Positions 1 through 5,563 of a stretch of DNA of 8,343 nucleotides are shown piece by piece (position 1 is the first letter of the stretch; every line of letters starts with the position of its first letter). Below the pieces are notes generated by a model. That model had not been told where the DNA came from. It did no database searches and saw nothing but the letters and a program-made list of their open reading frames with translations. The position numbers were made by a program, and so were the translations under genes. The DNA lies in assembly GCA_002413185.1 (NCBI GenBank), contig DHWM01000091.1:60382-68724 (forward strand), in the 5' to 3' direction. Origin of the DNA: Actinobacteria bacterium UBA5182 (GTDB taxonomy: Bacteria > Actinomycetota > UBA4738).

Positions 1-108
1 GCCCCCGCCGTTGCCCCGGCCATCGCGATGGCCGCTGCCCTCGCTGTCGCGATAGGCCCACCGCCACAGGAGCTCGTCGTCGTCCCGCCATACCTCGACG
101 GTCCTCAT
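1..108 (-). CDS. Start of an unidentified downstream gene, 3' partial
   Basis: An ATG at 108 overlaps the qcrB TGA as ATGA, the same coupling used elsewhere in this operon. The frame stays open for 36 codons to the window edge. The peptide begins MRTVEVWRDDDELLWRW and then becomes Gly-, Arg- and Asp-rich (about 21-36). It is soluble-looking, with no hydrophobic segment in view. The VEVWRDD..LLWRW opening loosely recalls short beta-strand proteins in which an aromatic pair follows an acidic turn, but I cannot assign a family from so little. No clear ribosome site precedes it, so expression would rely on coupling to qcrB. The alternative is a chance frame; the exact overlap with the qcrB stop is the main argument for a gene. 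Confidence 0.5.
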   Translation of the reverse strand, partial: MRTVEVWRDDDELLWRWAYRDSEGSGHRDGRGNGGG

Positions 109-1496
109 CGGCGGCTGCCCAGTTCGGCCTTCGAACGATCGCTCTCCGCCCGCTGGCTCCGATGCCGGAACGCCGACCACGGGACGTGCAGGAGTCCGGG
201 GGCCTCGCTCTCCCTGAGGGCCTTCATGGAACGGAACGCCACCAGGGCCACCAGGACGGGCAGCGTCAACGCCAGGATCCGAAGGACCCACGTCACCCCG
301 TTCACCGGGACCCGGAGGGCCTTGGCGATGATGTCGTTGCTCCCGGCCAGCAGGAGCAGCGCGTAGAAGGTGAACGCCATGGTCCCGATGGCGGTCCGCA
401 ACGGGTGGTCACGGGGGCGATTGAGGAGCTGGTGCTCCTCGCGGTCCGCGGCGAAGTGGGCCTCCAGGAACGGCCACGCGTACAGCATGCCGAAGGTGAA
501 CGTCGGGAGCACCACCGCGGGGAAGAAGGGGTTGGGGATGGAGTGGCCGAACGCCCGGATCTCCCAGCTCGGGAAGAGCCGCAGCGCCCCCTCCAGCCAT
601 CCGAGGTACCAGTCCGGCTGGGCGGGAGAGCTCACGGCCTGGGCCTTGAAGGGGCCATACAGCCATACGGGATTGATCTGAAGCAACCCGCCCATCGCCC
701 CGAGGACCGCGGTGATCCCGAAGAAGAGTCCCAGCGACTTCGCGGTGTACGTGGGGAAGAGCTTCGATCCCACCACGTTCGTCTCGGTTCGCCCCGGCCC
801 AGGGAACTGGCTGTGCTTCTGGTGCCACAGGATCGCCAGGTGGGCGACGATCAATCCCGCCAGGAGCGCCGGCATGATCATGATGTGGACGATCAGGAGC
901 CGCCGGATGATGTCCTGCGCCGGGAACTCCCCGCCGAAGACCAGGAACGCGATCCACGTCCCGGCGAAGGGGATCGAGAGCGCGATGGAGTAGGCGATCC
1001 GAAGCCCCGTGCCCGACAGCAGGTCGTCGGGCATCGAGTATCCCGTGAACCCGTTGAAGATCCCCAGCAGCAGCAGCGTCACCCCGATGATCCAGTTGAT
1101 CTCGCGAGGGCGGCGGAACGCGCCGGTGAAGAAGATCCGCATCATGTGCGCCACGATGGCCGCGACGAACAGGTCGGCTGCCCAGTGGTGCATCTGGCGG
1201 AACACCAGCCCACCCCTGACGTCGAAGCTGATGCGAAGGACGGACGCGTACGCCTCCGACATGCTGACGCCTCGAAGCGGCGCGTAGCTGCCGTGGTAGA
1301 CGATCTGCCTGGAGCTCGGCTCGAAGAAGAAGGTCAGGAACGTGCCGGTCAGCACCAGGACGACGAACGCGTACAGCGCGATCTCGCCGAGCATGAAGGA
1401 CCAGTCGTCCGGAAAGACCTTGTTCAGCGCGTGGTGCGCGAAGCTCGACGCGCGAAGACGGTCGTCGAACCACCGGGCGATCCGCTTGGTGATCAC
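105..1496 (-). CDS. qcrB: Cytochrome b subunit of the quinol:cytochrome c reductase (QcrB type)
   Basis: This membrane subunit holds hemes bL and bH and the Qo and Qi quinone sites. It is 463 aa. Heme ligands are best assigned as H103/H117 and H204/H219. The second pair is 15 residues apart, as in cytochrome b6 and Gram-positive cytochrome b, rather than 14 as in bc1. The Qo motif is PDWY at 294-297 in place of PEWY, common in menaquinol-using lineages. Other typical segments are FFFEPSS (57-62) and NGFTGYSMPDDLLSGTG (148-164). The chain continues past the cytochrome b core with further helices (about 325-345, 368-386 and 402-420) and ends in a charged tail (SQRAESDRSK). The start is a GTG overlapping the qcrA TGA, supported by GGAGGG 11 nt upstream. 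The frame is open far upstream, but that part is Arg/Gly-rich shadow sequence over qcrA. The TGA overlaps the next ATG. Confidence 0.95.
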   Translation of the reverse strand: MITKRIARWFDDRLRASSFAHHALNKVFPDDWSFMLGEIALYAFVVLVLTGTFLTFFFEPSSRQIVYHGSYAPLRGVSMSEAYASVLRISFDVRGGLVFRQMHHWAADLFVAAIVAHMMRIFFTGAFRRPREINWIIGVTLLLLGIFNGFTGYSMPDDLLSGTGLRIAYSIALSIPFAGTWIAFLVFGGEFPAQDIIRRLLIVHIMIMPALLAGLIVAHLAILWHQKHSQFPGPGRTETNVVGSKLFPTYTAKSLGLFFGITAVLGAMGGLLQINPVWLYGPFKAQAVSSPAQPDWYLGWLEGALRLFPSWEIRAFGHSIPNPFFPAVVLPTFTFGMLYAWPFLEAHFAADREEHQLLNRPRDHPLRTAIGTMAFTFYALLLLAGSNDIIAKALRVPVNGVTWVLRILALTLPVLVALVAFRSMKALRESEAPGLLHVPWSAFRHRSQRAESDRSKAELGSRR

Positions 1497-2362
1497 GGGC
1501 GGCGGTTCCCTCCGTCGTTCCAGAACCCCGGGCCCACGGGTTCGTCGAAGTCCGACTGGGCCCGAAGGTACCCGGAGCCGTCCACCTCCAGGGGGAGCTG
1601 TGGAAGGGGGCGGGTGGCCGGACCGGCCGTCGGCTCGGCGCCCCGCAGGACGTCGAACACGGACTGGTGGCACGGGCAGAACAGCCGGTTCGAGGCCTGC
1701 TCGTACAGCCCCACCGGGCAGCCGGCGTGCGTGCAGATCTTCGAGTACGCCAGGTACCCCTCCGGTGACCAGGACTCGCGCCCGGGAAGCGGCCGGAAAC
1801 CGTTCGGGTCGACCCGGATCAGAACGGTCTGGGAGTCCGCGGCGTCGACGTGTCCTTCGGGGAACACCGTCAGCAACCCGCCCACCTGGACGTCCTGTGC
1901 CGTGACGGCCGTGCCGTCCGAACGGACCAGGCGCGACCCTTTCCGCCACGCCGTGCGAAAGAGGCTCGTGCCGGGGGCCGGTCCGAGCGATCGGATGGGG
2001 AAGATCGCCGCGACCCCCAGAGCGCCGAGGGCCGCCAGCAGGGCCCGCCCGAGAAAGGTCCGGCGCTTGATCCCTTCTTCGCTCTGGAAGAAGTCGAGGG
2101 CGAACGCTTCGCGCTCCTCGGGAGAGGAGTGCATCGGCTCGCGCTCTTCGACGAAGGGACCCTGGGGCATGAGGTGCTTCCCCCACAGGATGAGCCCGAG
2201 CGAGATCCCCCCGAGGGCCACGAAGATCAGTGCGCCCTCGATCTGGGGTTGCCCGCCGAAACCGTACAGCACGGTCAGTCCGATCGAGGCCATGGCCGAG
2301 ACCGCGAAGCTCAGCGCGATGCGCGCGGTGGCGCGGCGGGGCCGCCGGGTTCGAGGGCTCAC
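1493..2362 (-). CDS. qcrA: Rieske iron-sulfur subunit of the quinol:cytochrome c reductase (three-helix QcrA type)
   Basis: It takes the first electron from quinol at the Qo site and delivers it to QcrC. It is 289 aa. Two N-terminal helices (about 14-34 and 41-60) precede a charged cytoplasmic stretch, then a third helix (about 103-122) directly after KRRTFLG (99-105), a twin-arginine-like motif. The Rieske domain has CTHAGC at 210-215 and CPCH at 229-232: [2Fe-2S] ligands C210, H212, C229 and H232, with disulfide pair C215/C231. Three helices are typical of actinobacterial QcrA, whereas bc1 Rieske proteins have one. The start is a GTG at 2362. No ATG, GTG or TTG lies in frame upstream before the frame closes, and the first internal ATG (codon 23) falls within helix 1. 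The GTG overlaps the stop of the minicistron at 2359-2391. The TGA overlaps the qcrB start as GTGA. Confidence 0.95.
   Translation of the reverse strand: MSPRTRRPRRATARIALSFAVSAMASIGLTVLYGFGGQPQIEGALIFVALGGISLGLILWGKHLMPQGPFVEEREPMHSSPEEREAFALDFFQSEEGIKRRTFLGRALLAALGALGVAAIFPIRSLGPAPGTSLFRTAWRKGSRLVRSDGTAVTAQDVQVGGLLTVFPEGHVDAADSQTVLIRVDPNGFRPLPGRESWSPEGYLAYSKICTHAGCPVGLYEQASNRLFCPCHQSVFDVLRGAEPTAGPATRPLPQLPLEVDGSGYLRAQSDFDEPVGPGFWNDGGNRRP
1508..1513 (-). promoter_or_regulatory. Ribosome binding site of qcrB
   Basis: GGAGGG lies 11 nt upstream of the GTG at 1496, within the end of qcrA. Together with the GTGA overlap it supports this GTG as the qcrB start over alternatives in the long open frame above it. 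Confidence 0.65.
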
Positions 2363-2391
2363 TCGGGCCGTCCCGGGGCTGCCGCGATCAT
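2359..2391 (-). CDS. Ten-codon minicistron linking qcrC to qcrA
   Basis: The frame reads MIAAAPGRPE and stop. Its ATG overlaps the qcrC TGA (ATGA), and its TGA overlaps the qcrA GTG (GTGA). It fills the only notable gap in the cluster, 25 nt, so that ribosomes ending qcrC could step through it to the weak GTG of qcrA. No good Shine-Dalgarno precedes either start. The peptide itself is unlikely to have a function. That the arrangement is used is an inference; both overlaps could have arisen by chance in GC-rich DNA. Confidence 0.35.
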   Translation of the reverse strand: MIAAAPGRPE

Positions 2392-3230
2392 GTGGCGTTC
2401 CCGCGGCTTCGAGTGCCGATCCATCGGATCAGAAGCACCAGGACCGCCAGGGCAAGGACCCACGTCACGAATCCATCCACCACCGGTCCGACCCGGCCCA
2501 GCGGCTGCCCACCACGGTCCTCGGGGTGCTGGAGGTACTGAACGTAGCGGGCGATGGAGTTCGCCTGCTGGTCGTCGATGACGTCCGGCCCGAACTTCGG
2601 CATCTTTCCCGTGCGGAGCCCCGCCCCTCCCAGCCGCATCGCCTCGACCACCTGCACCGGCGTCGACCGCAGCAGCGAGGGTGCCTCCAGGCCGGTGGTG
2701 AGTGCCGCGCCGATCCCGGTGCTCGAATGACACGCCGCGCAGTTCTCCTCGTAGAGATCCTCACCCTGGCCCAGGTTGCCCGCCGACGGATCCACCGCCG
2801 GGATGGCCGGCCCGCTGCCCAGTGAGCTGATGTAGGCCACCAGGGCGTCGATCTGCTCGGGAGGATATCGAGGCGACCGGTGCGGGGGCTGCCGTTCGAC
2901 CTGGGGTATCGGCATCCGTCCCGTGGTGAGCATGAAGTCCGCGGACTCGGCGCCCACCCCGATCAGCGCGGGCCCCCGGTCGCCGCCCTCGGCCTGGTTG
3001 CCGTGGCACCAGGCGCAGTCCCGGAGGTAGATCAGCCGGCCCAGCTGTCCTTGCGACCCCACCGAGGCCGTCTGGCCCGAGGGCGTCGTGGACGGCACGA
3101 TGAGCGGCGGGTTCGGCGTCGGCGCGGCAGAGCCGAAGGATCGCCCGAAGGCGACCATGGCCAACGTCACCATGGTGGTGAGGAGGACCGGCCGGGCCAG
3201 ATCCGCCACAGCGCGACGAACGGCCCGCAT
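2388..3230 (-). CDS. qcrC: Diheme cytochrome c subunit of the quinol:cytochrome c reductase (QcrC type)
   Basis: It carries electrons from the Rieske protein toward the oxidase; in actinobacteria this protein replaces cytochrome c1 and soluble cytochrome c and bridges complexes III and IV. It is 280 aa. Residues about 13-30 form an N-terminal membrane or signal segment, followed by a Pro/Thr/Ser-rich linker. Heme domain 1 has CAWCH at 72-76 and likely ligand M106 (TGRMP). Heme domain 2 has CAACH at 164-168 and likely ligand M210 (TGKMP). A C-terminal anchor lies at about 253-271 with a basic tail. The sections around IPAVDPSAGNLGQGEDLY and GIGAALTTGLEAPSL strongly resemble actinobacterial QcrC. 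The start at 3230 overlaps the ctaG stop by 1 nt (TGATG) without a ribosome site, implying coupled translation. The stop overlaps the ATG of a 10-codon frame ahead of qcrA. Confidence 0.95.
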   Translation of the reverse strand: MRAVRRAVADLARPVLLTTMVTLAMVAFGRSFGSAAPTPNPPLIVPSTTPSGQTASVGSQGQLGRLIYLRDCAWCHGNQAEGGDRGPALIGVGAESADFMLTTGRMPIPQVERQPPHRSPRYPPEQIDALVAYISSLGSGPAIPAVDPSAGNLGQGEDLYEENCAACHSSTGIGAALTTGLEAPSLLRSTPVQVVEAMRLGGAGLRTGKMPKFGPDVIDDQQANSIARYVQYLQHPEDRGGQPLGRVGPVVDGFVTWVLALAVLVLLIRWIGTRSRGNAT

Positions 3231-4465
3231 CACCGCAGCGTGAACAGGTAGGCCGCGATGTCGCGGGCCTGCGCCTCGTCGACGCCGAGGTCCGGCATGT
3301 CGGTGCCCGGTTCGACCTGCCGAGGATCCATGATCCACCTGACCAGGTTGTCGCCGTTGTTGGGCAGTTCCCCGGCGATGTAGCCGCGCTCGGAGAAATC
3401 GTTCAGGGGCGGGCCGACCTTGCCTGCCGCGCCCTCGATCCCCGGGATGACGTGACACGAGCCGCACCCGTAGCGCTTGATGGCCTGCGCGCCGCGGTTC
3501 GGCCGGCCCCCCGGGACCTGCGGCGGCGGGGTCCGGCCCAGGGTTGAGGCGCATGCCGAGACGGCGAAGGCGACCGCCACCGCCAGGCACACCAGGAGAA
3601 GCGGCGGGGCCAGGGCCGTCCCCCTGGTTCGCGATCCCGACCGTCGGGCCTGGCGGTCCATCGCCCGAAACCATCGCACGAACAGCACGCCCGCCGCGAG
3701 GAGATAGACAACTCCCGACGGGATCCACATCACCACGCCGGCCAGTTGCTGGTCCTGCAGCGGCGTCAGGCCGAACGCTGCCACCCGTCCCGTGTAGAAG
3801 GGATACAGGTGAACGGTGGCGAAGGTGAGCACGGCCCCCAGCACAGCTCCCTGGAAGGCGCCGGTGAACACGTACAGGACGTCCGCGCCCAGGGCCAGAC
3901 GGCGCCGGCCACTCGGGTGGAACGCCGTCCACCAGAACAGCAGCGCCGTGCCTAGGAACGTGGCGTGTTCCAGCGCGTGCAGCGAGGGATTCCGCAGCGC
4001 CGCCTGGTACGGCGACGGGAGGTGCCAGATCCACAGGGCCGCCCCGGCCAGGAGCCATGTCGTCACCGGGTGCGTCAACGGGCGCAGGGAGGTCCCGACC
4101 CACCGCACGGCTTCCCACCGAGGAGCTCTCGGTCGCCACGAGGCCGGCAACGCCAGCGTCATCGGAACGACCGGCGCCCCCAGCACCAGCAACGGGGCGC
4201 CCACGGTGATCAGTAGGAGGTGCTGGACCATGTGCCCCCACAGCACCTGTTCGGCCAGCGCATCCAAGGGAGAGACCAGGGCCGCAAACACGGCGGTCAG
4301 CCCCGTACCGAACGACGCCAACTGCCAGGGCCGAACCCCGCGTCCCCTCGGCCCATGGCTCCACAGCGCGCGGACTCCTCGCCAGTACAGGAACGCCGCG
4401 GTCGCCAGGCCCGCCACCACCACCGGCTGGAAGGTCCACGTGTGCCACACCTGGTTCGGCGTCAT
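3230..4465 (-). CDS. ctaG: CtaG-type oxidase assembly factor fused to a C-terminal cytochrome c domain
   Basis: The N-terminal part (about 1-268) is a seven-helix CtaG (caa3_CtaG) protein, a family needed to assemble the caa3 oxidase and thought to act in CuB-site formation. Visible family features are HMVQH at 78-82, WHLP at 147-150, H163/H167 (HALEH) and the DQQLAG segment at 238-243. A basic stretch follows (about 269-285), then a hydrophobic segment (about 287-304) ending in VSAC (C305), which fits a lipobox. A class I cytochrome c domain occupies about 322-411, with CGSCH at 334-338 and likely axial M390. Ordinary CtaG ends near residue 290, so the heme domain is an added module in the same frame with no stop between. 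The M269 codon (3661) could serve as an internal start but lacks a ribosome site. GGAGG lies just upstream of the ATG. The TGA overlaps qcrC as TGATG. Confidence 0.92.
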   Translation of the reverse strand: MTPNQVWHTWTFQPVVVAGLATAAFLYWRGVRALWSHGPRGRGVRPWQLASFGTGLTAVFAALVSPLDALAEQVLWGHMVQHLLLITVGAPLLVLGAPVVPMTLALPASWRPRAPRWEAVRWVGTSLRPLTHPVTTWLLAGAALWIWHLPSPYQAALRNPSLHALEHATFLGTALLFWWTAFHPSGRRRLALGADVLYVFTGAFQGAVLGAVLTFATVHLYPFYTGRVAAFGLTPLQDQQLAGVVMWIPSGVVYLLAAGVLFVRWFRAMDRQARRSGSRTRGTALAPPLLLVCLAVAVAFAVSACASTLGRTPPPQVPGGRPNRGAQAIKRYGCGSCHVIPGIEGAAGKVGPPLNDFSERGYIAGELPNNGDNLVRWIMDPRQVEPGTDMPDLGVDEAQARDIAAYLFTLR

Positions 4466-4467
4466 GG

Positions 4468-4473
4468 CCCTCC
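4468..4473 (-). promoter_or_regulatory. Ribosome binding site of ctaG
   Basis: GGAGGG sits in the 10-nt gap between the stop of the three-helix protein gene and the ctaG ATG at 4465. The spacing to the ATG is short (2 to 3 nt), so it may be less than optimal. Confidence 0.55.
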
Positions 4474-4475
4474 GG

Positions 4476-4910
4476 TCACAGCGACGTGGTGCATTGGTGG
4501 AGGATGGCCTGGGCCACGAACGCGAAGGCGATCAGCAGTCCATAGATGGCGGCCGAAGCCATGCCGGCGATGGCCAGGGCCTGGGTCCGCTTCAACCGGG
4601 TCCCGTCGTCCCGGCCCCGCACCGTTCGCCATGCGAAGTGGGCGCCCAGCCCGGCCAGCGCCGTCAGCCCGAGGAAGAACCCCGTCTGGACGACGGCCCA
4701 CGACCGCAGCGAGAGGCCGAAGATGGCCGGCCGGCGCATCCCGGCGGAGCAGCCGAGCTCGAAGATCAGGTCGCCCAGGACCAGGTGCGCCGCCCAGAAC
4801 AGTGGCGGTCCAAGGACCCCCAGCCACAGACGCAGCGAGCGGCTGCTGAGGGGGTCGGCGGCCCTGCGCCTTCCCTGCTTCACCCCGTCGGTGGTCGCTT
4901 CGGCTGTCAT
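4476..4910 (-). CDS. Small three-helix membrane protein of the oxidase cluster, function unknown
   Basis: This predicted integral membrane protein has 144 aa. I see three helices (about 27-50, 72-95 and 111-137). The N-terminus (KQGRRR) and the loop between helices 2 and 3 (RTVRGR...RLKR) are strongly basic. By the positive-inside rule the N-terminus is cytoplasmic, and C54 and C140, the only two cysteines, both lie on the outer face. I do not recognise a named family. Small hydrophobic proteins in this slot between coxC and ctaG are, as I recall, common in caa3 clusters of other bacteria, so a structural or assembly role in the oxidase is inferred from position only. The ATG at 4910 follows the coxC stop by 8 nt with no good ribosome site; a GTG at 4916 in the same frame is an alternative start. 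It ends 10 nt before ctaG. Confidence 0.85.
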   Translation of the reverse strand: MTAEATTDGVKQGRRRAADPLSSRSLRLWLGVLGPPLFWAAHLVLGDLIFELGCSAGMRRPAIFGLSLRSWAVVQTGFFLGLTALAGLGAHFAWRTVRGRDDGTRLKRTQALAIAGMASAAIYGLLIAFAFVAQAILHQCTTSL

Positions 4911-4918
4911 GGTCACCG

Positions 4919-5563
4919 TCAGAAGTGCGGGGCCAGGTAGAGGCTCGCCAGGATGAACACCCATACCGCGTCGACGAAGTGCCAGTACATGGCCACCACT
5001 TCGACGTGGGTGTAGCGCTCGGCGGTGAACCGGCCCCGCCAGGCGTAGTACTGGATCCACATGTTCATGAGCAGCCCGATCAGGACGTGCAGCCCGTGGA
5101 ACCCGGTGATGGTGAAGAACAGCGTCCCGTACACGTCGGTGCGGGGCGTGAACTCCTTCACCAGGTCGTGGTACTCGAACCCCTGCATGATCAGGAACGT
5201 GGCGCCCATGGCGAACGTCACGAACAGGCCCACCTTCAACCGGCCGGTGCGGCCCTTCTTGATCCCCGTTTCGGCCCAGTGCATGGGGGCACTCGACAGC
5301 AACAGGATCGGGGTCATGATCGAGATCAGGAACAGCGAGGGCTTCTCGATCCCGTCGGGAGGCCACACCGGGCCGTGCGAGAATCGGATGTACCAGTAGG
5401 TCGTCAGGAGGATCGCGAAGAACGTGGCCTCGGTGAAGATCAGGAGCACCATGCCCCACCATGCGGTGCTCTTCCCCCCGGTCACGTTGCCCGGTCCGGC
5501 CAGGAGCCCCGTCGGTTGCGTCCGGCTCCCGGTGCGCCCGGGGTCGGCTTCCACTGCGCTCAT
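4919..5563 (-). CDS. coxC: Cytochrome c oxidase subunit III, five-helix form
   Basis: This membrane subunit packs against subunit I and supports proton uptake and enzyme stability. It is 214 aa with about five helices (roughly 34-56, 76-96, 110-128, 146-168 and 188-209), so it lacks the first two helices of the seven-helix mitochondrial form; CoxA carries two extra C-terminal ones. Family motifs are FTEATFFA with conserved E46, QGFEY at 127-131, HGLHVLIG at 156-163 and YWHFVDAVWVF at 193-203. The frame is open upstream of the chosen start. I placed the start at 5563 because it overlaps the coxA stop as ATGA, has an AAGGAG 8 nt upstream, and begins the protein at a sensible length. The upstream extension is antisense-like, Arg/Gly-rich sequence inside coxA. 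Confidence 0.95.
   Translation of the reverse strand: MSAVEADPGRTGSRTQPTGLLAGPGNVTGGKSTAWWGMVLLIFTEATFFAILLTTYWYIRFSHGPVWPPDGIEKPSLFLISIMTPILLLSSAPMHWAETGIKKGRTGRLKVGLFVTFAMGATFLIMQGFEYHDLVKEFTPRTDVYGTLFFTITGFHGLHVLIGLLMNMWIQYYAWRGRFTAERYTHVEVVAMYWHFVDAVWVFILASLYLAPHF

Noticed and set aside
105..2186. A 693-codon minus-strand frame as a long cytochrome b with an N-terminal extension
   Set aside because: The extension overlaps the Rieske gene and is Arg/Gly-rich with no domain. The GTG at 1496 has a ribosome site and a stop-start overlap.
162..2825. An 887-codon plus-strand reading frame antisense to qcrB, qcrA and qcrC
   Set aside because: Its translation is rich in Arg, Gly, Pro, Glu and His with no membrane or domain pattern. 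The minus strand carries clear heme and iron-sulfur motifs. Strong third-position GC removes stops from the opposite strand.
3659..3661. The Met codon at 3661 as the start of a separate cytochrome c gene
   Set aside because: There is no stop between it and CtaG, and the upstream bases lack a ribosome site, so a fusion is the simpler reading. Internal initiation cannot be excluded.
2388..4448. A long minus-strand frame that starts inside ctaG and continues into qcrC
   Set aside because: Only the last 280 codons (from 3230) look like protein with heme motifs. The part overlapping ctaG is Gly/Arg/Pro-rich shadow, and ctaG in the other frame is clearly real.
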